A stretch of 64,000 nt of DNA from Dactylorhiza incarnata (taxonomy: Eukaryota; Streptophyta; Magnoliopsida; Asparagales; Orchidaceae): NCBI GenBank assembly GCA_033032865.1, contig JAWHQI010000148.1:1507501-1571500 (forward strand), read 5' to 3'. The notes beneath the pieces were generated by a model. It ran no database searches and was not told the DNA's origin. It saw only the letters and a list, made by a program, of their open reading frames with translations. Made by a program: the position numbers and the translations under genes. Of this stretch, positions 43,405-53,891 are shown piece by piece; position 1 is the first letter of the stretch, and every line of letters begins with the position of its first letter.

Positions 43405-44169
43405 GTGACCGGCTTAAGTTTGGAAGTTAGAATATAGGTACGATAACGAGAAAATTGATGGAAGCAGTGGATATGTGATTAGGAGAAGGATAAATATCTT
43501 ATGCCTGCAAGAGACTAGTTGGGTGGGTGAGAAACCTAAAATTTCAAACAATTCATGTTTAAATTATGGTACAAAGGAAAAAAATAAAACAAACAATGCA
43601 GTATATATTATTGTGGATACTACTTGGAGGGATCAAATTGTTGGGGTTAGTAGAAAAGGTGATAGAATCATAACTCATGAATTGGTCATAGGAAAGAAAA
43701 ATATTAATGTGATCAGTGCTTATGCGCCACAAATAGGATTAAGTGGAGTTATTAAAGTACAATTTTGAGAAAACTTGGATGATTTAGTAAGGGAAATCTC
43801 ACAAAGAGAGAAGATTTTCATAGGAGGGGACCTAAATAGACATATAAGAAAGAAAAATACAGATTACACAGCCGTTTATGAAGGATTTGAGTATAGAGAA
43901 AGAAATGAATAATGAAGAATAATTTTAGACTTTGTCATAGCACATGAGCTAATTGTAACAAATACATTTTTCAAGAAGAGTGAAGAACATTTAATTACGT
44001 TTAAAAACGGACAAAATAAGTCACAAATTTATTATTTTATGACAAGCAAAATGAATAAAATGATTTGTAATGATTTAAAAGTCATACCCAGAGAAAGTTT
44101 GACAACACAACATAGGTTAGTGGTGTTGGACGTGCACATTAAATATAATAAATTTAAGACAGACAAAAG
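43405..44169 (+). pseudogene. RTE-type LINE endonuclease, broken and truncated
   Basis: Blocks of the exonuclease-endonuclease-phosphatase fold appear in order: LKFGS(stop)NIGTITRKL, INILCLQETSWVGEK, DRIITHELVIGKKNINVISAYAPQIG, REKIFIGGDLNRHI, ILDFVIAHELIVTNTFFKK, LTTQHRLVVLDV. In RTE elements (often mis-annotated in plants as craniofacial development protein 2-like) this nicks target DNA before reverse transcription. At least three stops or frameshifts. The RT half is missing because copia element C begins at 44170. Confidence 0.85.
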
Positions 44170-45669
44170 TGTTGGGAATATTCCTTACAATGTTACTAAT
44201 TTGAATAAGTCCTCAAGTCAAGGATAAACACACTTCGTATTTCATGATATCTGGATTAAAATGTTTCGGGATTGATATTTAAATAGAGTTAAATCACTCG
44301 TAATAACTCATGGAATCAATAAATGTCCAAGGGTTATTTGAAGAAATCATAAAGTCAAATATCATCTTGATAAGGTTCAGAGAATCATGGAATATCGGCT
44401 AGAAAACTTTAAGCTTCAAGGAATATCGTTTTGAAGCCATGGTTGAAGTTAAAGTTGTATAAGTCATTTATCGTCGAGACCAGTTAAAATATCGTCGAGA
44501 AGACTCTACGATATTTCAAGAAGCATATTGAAATGATGAATACTTGAGTTCATATCGTCTAGATATGACCCCCTCATGATAGTCCAAAGCTCGGATCTAA
44601 AGTCTAAGTCTTCTCGACTTGACAAGTTGAAATGTCGTCTTGATAAGCTTAATAATCGGCTTGAAGATAGTGATCGTGTTGATTTCCAGATATCATCTTG
44701 AAGACCTCAAGTATCGTCGAGATAAGTTGAAATGTCATCGAGATAACTTATATATCGTCAAGACAGTTCAATTTACAAATATTCAATTCTCTGTCGTCGT
44801 CGATTGCGCCAATCAGATCAGTTCTTTAAGGAAAGAGATTTCTGACATAAAGTTTCTGGAATTCGACTCTCAGTCATACAAATTCTAAGGAGATGTGAAG
44901 GGAAAACTCTAATCCTAGAATTCTAATCAATCAAACAGTATTCTCTCTGAAAACCTAAGTGCAGCCGACATGCAATCTTTTTCAGAGAACAACTTTCAGA
45001 AGGAGACAAGTTTAACAGTGAATCAACGTGTGCTCCTAAGTTTGCTGAAGATCATTTTTCTTCCAATCTCAAAAAGAGCAAAGAAATTCTTGGACTCAAA
45101 TGTTCAGTCAGATCAAGTCCTCCGGTGAAGATACTATCAAGATCTGTTGTTGATCCAGTGAAGGTTGTTTCCATCAAAGCCCAAGAAGACTCAATACTTT
45201 GCAAGATCCATCTTCTTGAGTCTAGATCTATTGTAAACAAACCTTGTAATTATTTGGTTGTAATATCTCCTTGAGATTTAAGGTAGGGTTCAAGGGTGAA
45301 CCTGAGGTAGGGTTTTGTTATAAACCTAAGGTAGGATTCTGAGATAGAATCTGAGTTGTAGGATCCTGAGGAAGGAGATCTGAGGTAGGGAATCAGTTTG
45401 TATTCCTGAGGTAGGAGTCTTGGACTCTGAGTTGTAAGATCAGTAAGATCTGAGTTTTTGTGGAGTTTTCCTAGGCTAGTACACTGCAAGATAGGTGAAG
45501 GGGGAAAGTGGAGTACCCATACTGAGGAACCACTATAAATTATTGTGTTCTCTGTGTTGTGTTTATTTTTTGTGCTCAATCTTTAGATTAGCTGCTAAAG
45601 TTTTAAAAAGCATAAAAACATATTCACCCCCACTCCTCTATGTTCATTTAGACTATCCCTAGACTTTCA
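44170..45669 (+). repeat. Element C 5' LTR (1500 bp)
   Basis: TGTTGGGAATATTCC...CTAGACTTTCA. Pairs with 56357-57672. U3 holds many TATCGTCGAGA boxes. The TATA position reads TACAAATT here (44877-44884) but TATAAATA in the 3' copy, so the 5' promoter has decayed. A hairpin chain spans 45287-45450. The conserved copia motif TTCACCCCCACTCCTC lies at about 45625. Confidence 0.9.
45287..45450 (+). other. Chain of short hairpins in R/U5 of element C
   Basis: Consecutive inverted repeats are separated by TGAGGTAG-like linkers: GGTTCA/TGAACC (45287-45302), GGTTT/AAACC (45311-45326), GATTCT/AGAATC (45335-45351), GATC/GATC (45362-45380), GGAAT/ATTCC (45389-45406), GAGTC/GACTC (45415-45427), GATC/GATC (45438-45450). 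Stem sequences differ from one another; the linker is the shared part. The chain lies downstream of the TATA position and would be in the 5' leader of the RNA. Confidence 0.65.
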
Positions 45670-45671
45670 AT

Positions 45672-45684
45672 TGGTATCAGAGCT
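45672..45684 (+). other. Primer-binding site of element C
   Basis: TGGTATCAGAGCT, an exact tRNA-iMet match, two bases after the LTR end TTTCA. Confidence 0.92.
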
Positions 45685-45750
45685 AAGTTATTCTTTAAAG
45701 AGCTTAACAGCTTGTATAAGATCTACCTAAGGGATTCTAAGTCTATCCAC

Positions 45751-48006
45751 CATGACTGCTGGAGAAAGCTATAAAGAGCTCAGTTCCATGAAGTTGCCCA
45801 TATGCACAAAGGAAAACTCTCATCTAGAAAAAAAGAGTAAGGCTATTCATGGAAGCTTCTGATCCAAAGATTTTCATAGCCATAGAAGGACTTTTCGTTC
45901 CAATGACTGCATCAACCATTGATCCTACCAAGCAAGTGCCAAAGAAATACTCAGACATGTCCAAGGATGTAATCACTTTGGTAACCATGGATAAGGGAGT
46001 CAAGAACATTTTGGTGAGTGCAATTGATGATTCAACATTTCAAAATCTTATTCATTGCAGGATTGCCAAACAGATGTGGGATTCTCCGATTGTGTTCATG
46101 GAAGGGACAGAAGAGGTAAGAGACGATAGAAAGTCTCTTCTTAACCAAGAGTATGAAGCCTTCAGACAAAAAAATAATGACTCCATATCTGATTGCTATG
46201 AAAAACTCCTTAAAATTGTGAATGGTCTCAGAACCTATGGGAGAGAATTCTCAAACTATGGCATGAATGACACTTTTGAGATCCCTCAACAAAGTTTGGG
46301 ACATAAAGATATGTGTCATGAGAGAGATGGGGAACCTTGCAAGAATGGAACTCCAAAACTTGTTTGGAAAGCTGTTGTCTCATGAGTTGCAGCTAAACAC
46401 AAGGAAAGATGAGGAGGAAACTACCAGATCCTACTCCAAGGAGAAGACGGTGGCCTTTAGGGCTAAAAGCTCAAGGAGGAGAAAGAAAGATTCTCCAACT
46501 CCTCGGAAGAGAAATGTTGAACATGAAGAATCTGAGATGAAGGATGGAGAACTCTCTCTATTCTCCAAGCATTTCAAGAAACTGCTGTCAAGGAGGATAC
46601 ATGACAAGTACATGCCCTCCTCTTCCAGTTCAAGGAAACCCAACTACAAAAGTGACAAATATAGACACAAGTCCATAGAGGACGGGTAGAATCAAAACAG
46701 AACAAACAATTTTCTAATGATATGGTTTGCTATTATTGCAAAAAATTAGGACATGTTATAGTTGTCTGTCCTTCAAAAAGAAAGGAAGGAACGAGATCAG
46801 ATGAGAAAAGATCTTACAAAGGCAAGAAGAAAGAAAGAAGTTTCATAGCAAAAAAGACAAGGACCTTGAGTGACAGTGACTCAAGCTCTTCTGAATCTGA
46901 AGAAGAAGCCTATTTTGGGCTGATAGCTTTATCTGATGATGAGATTCAGGATGAATCATATCCTCCTACTAAGGTATGCATTAGACCACCCCCATCTACC
47001 ACAAGCTCTTAATCTGAATCAAGTTCATCATCTGATAGTGAACATGAACCTGATATGCTAGAAATATTTGGAGCTCTTCTAGGTGCTTCAAAAAGAAGCA
47101 AGAAATTGGCTAGGGCTCAGACTCAAGAAATTGAAATTTTGAAGCCCTTTGAGTCAGATATCTCTGAGAAAATAAAAGAAATAACTCAGATGAACTTGAT
47201 CTCATGGTTCTTTAGAAGAAGACTGAAACCCAAGACAAGGCACTAAATCAGAAGAACAAATTAATAAGAGATCTCGAGGATAAGCTTCTCATTGAGAGAA
47301 AGTAGGTGACTCAGTTTTCTAAGACACGGACTGTATTGCCCATCATTGACAGATTTTCTGCACCATATAAAAGTGGTGTAGGATAATCTAAAGCGAATGA
47401 CAAATGCAAGACCTCAAAAGATCAAACTGTATTCAAGGTCCTATTGCCAACCAACACATATGATCTTGACCTCACATATGGATACTTGGCCAATGAATGC
47501 TTTACTAGTGGAACTAAACAACAACATAATTATAGAAACAGAGCAGACATTGGACTGGGTGCTCTCAAAGTACCACATGAAGAGATCCAAATGAGAAGCC
47601 ATGGACCATTTGTAATTGGTCCCTCAGCACCATCAATTAAAGGCAAGGAAAAGGCTGGAATTCAGAAGCTAATTGCCAAGAAGAGTTATGTGACTGTGCT
47701 GCCCCATTACAACCATGCACACAGCCACAAGACAAATTTCAGAACAGTGAAATTTTTTGAGAACTGCTCTTCTGGTCACCAGCACCCTAATCATATTCCT
47801 AAGATAAACCAGAAGAGGAGATATAACAAGTTTGATTGATGGTGTTGTGGGAAAATTGGCCATTTTGCCATAGACTGTTGGTTCAATCCAATAGTGTCTG
47901 GGGCCAAGAATGCAAAATTAGCAAATAATATTGTAAGAAAACAAAAAATGTTGAAAACTAACAAGAACCAAGGACTCAAGTCTATTTGGGTTCCTAAGAT
48001 AAAGTA
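45751..48006 (+). pseudogene. gag: Element C gag, multiply frameshifted
   Basis: Original start probably near 45751 (MTAGESYKELSSMK), with a break before the main frame at 45849. Blocks in order: KQMWDSPIVFMEGTEEVRDDRKSLL, NQEYEAFRQ, YEKLLKIVNGLR (UBN2-type core); after a frameshift near 46290, the LFGKLLSHELQL motif; a basic region; zinc knuckle CYYCKKLGHVIVVC (46728-46769); acidic section SESEEEAYFGLIALSDDE; coiled coil GASKRSKKLARAQTQEIE; VPHEEIQMRSHGPFVIG; and a second knuckle CCGKIGHFAIDC (about 47842-47880). Ends KSIWVPKIK, stop at 48004. The last third aligns with the element B gag. Stops near 46690, 47012 and 47246. Confidence 0.82.
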
Positions 48007-48048
48007 ATTTCATTTTGCAGGAATGTCTAAAGACCAATAAAAAGCCAA

Positions 48049-48393
48049 TCTGGTAATTTGGACAGTGGATGTTTCAGACATATGACTGAAACAAGAAGCC
48101 TTCTAAACAACTTCACCCCTGTAGAAGATGGACCCAAAGTAATCTTTGGTGGATCTGACAGAGAGGTTACTAAAGGTTATGGTATGATTACCAATGGAAT
48201 AATCTCTTTGACAAAAGTGGCTTATGTGGAAAGATTGCAACACAACCTTATAAACATAAATCAACTGTGTGACTTGTGTTATGTCATTGAATTTCACAAG
48301 GATAAGTGTCTGATCAAAAAGTCAATTAACTCTGAGACAATCCTCACAGGCACTAGGAGTAGAAATATTTATCGCTTGAATTTCTTTGCTTAG
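48049..48393 (+). pseudogene. pol: Element C pol: protease
   Basis: NLDSGCFRHMTETRSLLNNF gives the copia aspartic protease DSG motif. Then VIFGGSDREVTKGYG, AYVERLQHNLININQLCDL and CLIKKSINSETILTGTRS. Stop at 48393. The expected GAG-pre-integrase sequence starts before, and continues after, the insertion of element D. Confidence 0.83.
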
Positions 48394-48446
48394 ATTCTTC
48401 TACACTAGTGTGTTTTGTAGCAAATGATAGTGATTCTCTTTGAGTA

Positions 48447-48617
48447 TGTTAGAAAAGCCCATGTAAAGGCCCATATTGGAGCCCATGTAGTCTCTTACTG
48501 TTTAGTCCCACATCTTGTACAGGATTTATTTTCTCTTTCTCCCTCCTATATATATGAATTCATACTCTGTATTTATTGATGAGAGGACATATACACAAGG
48601 TTTCGTATTTCTCTACA
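48447..48617 (+). repeat. Element D 5' LTR (171 bp)
   Basis: TGTTAGAAAAGCCC...TTTCTCTACA, with TAGTCCCACATC box and TATATATA (about 48547-48554). Confidence 0.92.
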
Positions 48618-48832
48618 TGGTATCAGAGACAGGTTCTCTGAAAACCTAAAAAAAAATTCTTCGCTCCGGCACATACCGCGACCAAAACCCCCCTCTTCCA
48701 CCACAGTCCTTCCATAGACCTGCAATCCCAATCACCCATCCACCAAACCTCCCTCCTCTCCCGGCTCCCGCTCCCAACAAGCCTCCACTTTTCCGTGTCT
48801 ACACTCGTCGCCTTCCTAGCCCCGTCGCCCCA

Positions 48833-50531
48833 ATGCAGTCGGCTTCGACCTCTGACACTCTGCAACCTGCTGATCCGGCACCAGCCTCCACCGCCCATGC
48901 CATGGCGAACTATGTCTCTTTACATCGCCTGTCCCCGCCGCTACACACATTTGCTACTTCTCTATCCTCTATTTCTATCTCTAACTCTGTGCAGGAGGCT
49001 CTCCAACATCCGGGCTGGCGGGAAGCCATGGACGACGAAATGACAGCTCTCTGGGCTAATCAGACATGGGATCTAGTTCCTCTTCCTGCAGGTCACATTA
49101 CTGTTGGTTGCAAATGGGTCTTTGTAATCAAGCATGCTCCGGATGGGACAATTGACCGTCTTAAAGCCCGATTGGTGGCTCGTGACTTCACTCAACAACG
49201 TGGTCTCGACTATGAGAAAACATTCTCTCCAGTGGCCAAGCTCAACACAGTTCGTGTCCTTCTCTCCGTGGTTGTGCATCGTCAATGGCCACTCCATCAG
49301 TTGCATATCAAAAATGCCCTCTTAAATGACAACCTACAAGAAGCAGTGTACATGCAGCAACCTCCCGAGTTTGAGACCACGGGTAAGAAATCCATCTATG
49401 GTCTCAAACAATCTCCCCGAGCATGGTTTGATAAGTTCAGTAAGGCTGTCAGGGAAGTTGGCTTTACTCGGAGCTCGACAGGCTTCTCTCTATTCACTCG
49501 ACATCGAACTACAGGCATGGTTCTCCTATTGGTATATGTCGATGACATCCTAATCACAGGTGATGATTCAAAGGGAATACAAGTGATCAAACAACATCTC
49601 AGTTCCGTCTTTCAAACCAAAGATCTGGGGAACCTTCGATACTTCCTTGGTCTTGAGATCGCGAGACGTCCTGATGGACTTGTCCTCTCTCAACGGAAGT
49701 ATTGTCTCGATCTTCTTCAAGATGCTGGCTACTCTGGATGCAAGCCAGTTAACACTCCTATGGATGTCAATCACAAGCTGTGTGCACATGCCTCTGATGA
49801 TGATCTTGTTATTCCTAATCCAGAATACTATCGACGACTTGTTGGAAAACTTATCTACTTAACAGTCACGAGACCAGACATATCCTTTTGTAGTTGGGGT
49901 GGTCAGCCGATTTATGCACGCTCATCGGATATCTCATCTACAAGCTGTCGAGCGCATCCTGAGATATCTAAAGACAGCCCCTGGTCAAGGGCTGGTATAT
50001 AAAACCTCGTCTTCTACTCCAACATTAGTTGCGTACTCAAATGCAGATTATGAGGGTTCCCTGGATGATCGGCGGTCTACCAGTGGTTTTTGTACCTACT
50101 TTGGAGGTCACCTGGTGACCTGGCGTAGTAAGAAACAAGATGTGGTTGCTCGATCTTCAGCTGAGGCAGAATACCGTTCGATGACATCAGTTGTTTCTGA
50201 ACTCACATGGCTTGAAAGTCTCCTTGCTGATCTAGGAGTAAAACTTTTCTCACCAGCTATCTTACTATGTGGCAGTCAAGCTGCCATACACATAACTAAG
50301 AACCCGGTCTTCCACGAAAGAACGAAACACATTGAAGTGGACTGTCACTTCATCCGGGAGAAAGTTCAAATGAAGAAGATAGAATTAAAGCATGTTCCGG
50401 GTACTGACCAAGTTGCTGATATTCTCACCAAGGCCCTACCAAGTACCCTATTTTATCAATTCCTGTCCAAGCTGTGTGTCTATGACTTGTATGCTCCAGC
50501 TTGCAGGGGAGTGTTAGAAAAGCCCATGTAA
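48833..50531 (+). pseudogene. pol: Element D reverse transcriptase and RNase H
   Basis: The frame from 48833 has a short serine/proline-rich start, then QEALQHPGWREAMDDEM, VGCKWVFVIKHAPDGTIDRLKARLVA, LHQLHIKNALLN, SIYGLKQSPRAWF, catalytic YVDDILITG, FLGLEIARRPDGLVLSQRKY, and GKLIYLTVTRPDIS. A one-base shift near 49890 moves the frame, and RNase H follows (YSNADYEGSLDDRRSTSGFC, SSAEAEYRSM, HIEVDCHFIREKV, QVADILTKALP). In EFETTGKKSIYGL the usual VCRL stretch is missing, so a small deletion is likely. It would be an RT-only product if translated. Confidence 0.9.
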
Positions 50532-50682
50532 GGGCCCATATTGGAGCCCATGTAGTCTCTTACTGTTTAGTCTCACATCTTGTATAGGATTTATTTTCTC
50601 TTTCTCCCTCCTATATATATGTATTCATACTCTGTATTTATTGATGAGAGGAAATATATACAAGGTTTAGTATTTCTCTACA
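50512..50682 (+). repeat. Element D 3' LTR (171 bp)
   Basis: Same ends and length as the 5' LTR, followed by the TSD GAGTA. Confidence 0.92.
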
Positions 50683-51655
50683 GAGTACAATGACACAAGA
50701 GACTAGCTCACATGAACTACAAGACAATCAATAAACTACTTCAAAAATTTACCCAAACTAAAATGCATTAAAAATGGCTCATGCCATGCATGCCAAATGG
50801 GCAAGCAAACAATGGCTACCTTTAAGAGCATTGCTTATAAAGATTCTACTAGATACTTATACTTATTACATATGGATTTATTTGGTCCTATGTCAGTTCA
50901 AAGTTTAAGATGAAATTCTTATACCTTTGTGATAGTTGATGATTATTTTATATTTACTTGGGTGTTCTTCTTAAAGAGAAAATCATATACACTGGACACC
51001 TTTGTGTCTTTTGTCAAGCATATTCAGAATGAAATTGAGTGTATTGTGGTCAAAACCAGAACTAACCATGACACAAAATTTCAATCTGGAGCAATGACAG
51101 AATTCTGCAAAGAACAAGCTATTCTTCAGGAATTTTCTTCTCCTAGAACACCACAACAAAATGGAGTGGCTGAGAGGAAAACAAAACACTCATAGAGGCC
51201 AGTAGAACTATGTTGAGTGACTCTTCACTACCAGAATATCTCTGGGCTGAAGCAGTTAGCACAGCCTGCAATGTGCAGAATAGGCCCTCAATCAACAAAG
51301 ATCACAAAAAGACTTCATATGAACTAATGAAAGGCAGAAAACCCACTTTATCTTACTTTAGGATCTTTAAAACTAAATGTTATGTCTTGAACAATGGGAA
51401 GTCTTATTTAACTAAGTTTGTTGAAAAATGCTTTGAAGACATTTTTGTTGGATACAGTAGCCATAGTAAGGTATATAGGATATTCAACAAAAAGACACTA
51501 GTAGTTCAAGAATCACTTAATGTTGTATTTGATGAGATACGCATGAAATATAAAGGTTTGTCTAGTTCTTCTAGTGTTGCAAAAATAGGTATAAAGCTAA
51601 AGGAGTTCACTATTGGTGAGAGTGAAGAGTCTTTCACCAAATATGATCATTGAAG
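50683..51655 (+). pseudogene. pol: Element C pol: integrase
   Basis: The zinc-binding part resumes after D (CHACQMGKQTMATFKS, about 50780-50825). Core: HMDLFGPMSVQSLR followed by a stop, FVIVDDYFIFTWVFFLK, RTNHDTKF (usual second Asp region, altered) and FSSPRTPQQNGVAERK (catalytic Glu). Then LWAEAVSTACNVQNR, YELMKGRKPTLSYFRIF and VGYSSHSKVYRIFNKKT. Inactive through stops at about 50910 and 51195. Confidence 0.85.
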
Positions 51656-51741
51656 ATGGTAATCAGATTCAAAGTGAAATGCAAGAACCAGTAGAAGAAA
51701 TTCAGCAAGCTGAAATTGAAATTCTGGACACATCATGAAGG

Positions 51742-52824
51742 ATGCCACTAGTTAACATGCATCATGGAGACCACCCAAGTGATCAAATTACTGGAGATGT
51801 CATCCAGGGAGAAAGGCCCAGAAGAAGTGTCTTAAATGAGGCCATGTACTTGAGCTTCTTGTCTCAAGTGGAACCCAAGAAATTTGAAGAAGCAAATACA
51901 GACCCTTTTTGGATCATGGTCATGCAAGAAGAGTTTAATCAGTTCAAGAGATGTCAAATTTGGAAGCTAGTTCCTAGACCCCAAAGACAGAATGTCATTA
52001 GAACCAAATGGATCTATAGGAACAAATTAGATGAGAATGGTGTAATAATCAAGAATAAAACAAGGCTGGTTGCAAAGGGTTATAGACAAGAAGAAGTGAT
52101 TGACTTTGATCAAGTCTTTACACCAGTGGCCAGATGAGAAACAATAAGACTATTCCTTGCTTTTGCAGCACGCAAAGGTTTCAAAGTTTATCAAATGGAT
52201 GTGATGTCTGCATTCCTAAATGGAGATCTGAAAGAGGAAGTCTATGTAGAACAACCCCCAGTTTTTGTTGTTCCAACCTCTCCTAATCATGTATACTTCT
52301 TAAAAGAAAGTCTTATATGGGTTGAAACAAGCACCTAGAGCTTGGTAAGAAACTCTGTCTAGCTTTCTAATTGAAAACAGGATTTCGAAGGGAAAGCTAG
52401 ACAAAACATTATTACTAAGGGAAGTTAAAGGCAAGATTCTGCTAATCAAGATATATGTTGATGACATAATATTTAAATCTATTGATGACAACATTTGCAA
52501 AAAGTTTGCCAACTTGATGCAAGAAAAGTTTGAAATGAGCAGCATGGGAGAGATAAAGTACTTTTTAGGCCTCCAAGTGAAATAGTCTGAAGATGTAATC
52601 TTCATCTCCAAGGCTAAATTCACTAGGGAGTTGATCAAGAAGTTCGGAATGGAGAATGCCTCCTCAATGAGAACTCCCATGGGATCAAATATATCTCTGG
52701 ACAAGGATGAGAAATGGAAACATTTTGATGAACCCATGTGCAGATGTATCATTGGATCCCTACTCTACCCGACTGCTAGTAGGCCTGATATTATGTTTGT
52801 TACATATGTATGTGTTAGATATTA
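51742..52824 (+). pseudogene. pol: Element C pol: reverse transcriptase
   Basis: FWIMVMQEEFNQFKRCQIWKLVPRP, TKWIYRNKLDENGVIIKNKTRLVAKGY, FDQVFTPVAR then a stop, FKVYQMDVMSAFLNGDLKEEVYVEQPP, GLKQAP, and catalytic YVDDIIFKS (about 52455). Later MGEIKYFLGLQV then a stop, and IIGSLLYPTASRPDIMF. Copia RVT_2-type enzyme with at least four lesions. Confidence 0.86.
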
Positions 52825-53398
52825 AGTGAACCCGAAGGAATCTCACTACTCTTCTGCAAAGAGGATCTTAAGATATCTTAAGGGTACATAAAATCTTGGT
52901 TTATGGTACCCTATGAGTAATGATTTTCATTTGACTGGATATTTAGATGTAGATTTTGCAGGCTGCAAAGAAGATAGAAAGAGTACATCAGGAACTTGTC
53001 AATTCTTGGGCAAGAGACTGATTTCATGGAGCAACAAAAAGCAAATAAGTGTAACAATCTCCACTGTTGAATCTGAATATATCTCAGCTGGGAGTTGTTG
53101 TGCTCAGTTACTATGGATCCAACATCAGCTGGAGGACTATAACATCAAGCTCAACAAGACAGCCATGTACTGTGATTCCTCCAGTGCAATATCCATTGCC
53201 AAAACCCAGTGTAACATAGCAGAATCAAGCATATTGAGATCAGGTACTAATTCATCAGGGAGCATGTGAAAAAGAAAGATATCTGTCTAGAGTATGTTCC
53301 TACTGAAAGACAAGTAGCAGATATCTTCACCAAGCCCCTTGATGAAGCTAAGTTCAACTACTTCAAATTTGAATTAGGAATGTTAAACTTAGAATAGA
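52825..53398 (+). pseudogene. pol: Element C pol: RNase H and pol C-terminus
   Basis: GYLDVDFAGCKEDRKSTSGTCQFLG, ISWSNKKQISVTISTVESEYISAG, LEDYNIKLNKTAMYCDSSSAISIAK, then after a frameshift HFIREHVKKKDI, QVADIFTKPLDEAKF and FELGMLNLE with stop TAG about 53396. Marks the true end of pol; the accessory gene lies downstream. Confidence 0.86.
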
Positions 53399-53541
53399 TT
53401 TCTTACTAAACTCATGTTAAGTTTCATTATATTTAGATGTGCATACATGTCAAACATTATGTTCTTAGAACTTAACTAATTATATGCAGGAAGTACTTTA
53501 GAAAAATGCAGGAGAAATCTCTAAGTATTGACTGTATCTTC

Positions 53542-53640
53542 GAGATGTCAAGGCGACATAGAGATTATGTCGACGAGATATCAAGACGACATGGAGACAG
53601 TATCAGCGAGATGTCAAGACGACATAGAGATCTTATCGTC
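53542..53640 (+). repeat. Three 33-bp tandem repeats upstream of the accessory gene of C
   Basis: Units begin at 53542, 53575 and 53608, each GAGAT(G/A)TCAAG(G/A)CGACAT(A/G)GAGA followed by a variable end. They resemble the CGTCGAGATA boxes of the C LTR. Confidence 0.85.
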
Positions 53641-53891
53641 TAAACAGACTTTCGACACACAGCTACTCACTTATATTGAATCACGTAATCTCATTCATTG
53701 GATCCTTGATCACAGTATTCAACTGGCGCACCTAGGTACGCTCCTTTTGACATTCCAAAATAGAACATATAAATAAGTCAAATGTTTAGAACTCGATTAA
53801 AACTTCATTTGCCCTAAGCCATCAAAACGACAAGTCCGTCACTCTCAAAAACTCGCAACGACACAGCTATTCAGTTCTTCAGTTCTTAGCA
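53641..53891 (+). promoter_or_regulatory. Putative internal promoter of the element C accessory gene
   Basis: TATAAATAAGTCAAATGT at 53768-53785 lies 117 bp before the ATG at 53892. Element B has TATAAATAAGGTCAAATGT at 129 bp. Both then have a GCCCTAA motif and ATGGCGCCAAAGAA. The tandem repeats at 53542-53640 lie just upstream. The shared block in two otherwise diverged elements argues for function, presumably a subgenomic transcript. Confidence 0.65.

Larger units (their letters stand above)
48447..50682 (+). mobile_element. Element D: 2.2-kb copia deletion derivative (RT and RNase H only)
   Basis: LTRs 48447-48617 and 50512-50682 (171 bp each, about 7 differences by eye), TG...CA ends, perfect TSD GAGTA (48442-48446 and 50683-50687), iMet primer site TGGTATCAGAGA at 48618 and PPT TTGCAGGGGAG at 50501-50511. 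The internal region goes directly from leader to RT; gag, protease and integrase are absent. Short LTRs and RT motifs suggest the Ale-type copia group. Confidence 0.92.

Noticed and set aside
45250..45579. 109-codon minus-strand ORF across the C LTR
   Set aside because: It is a shadow of the hairpin repeats; broken in the other LTR copy.
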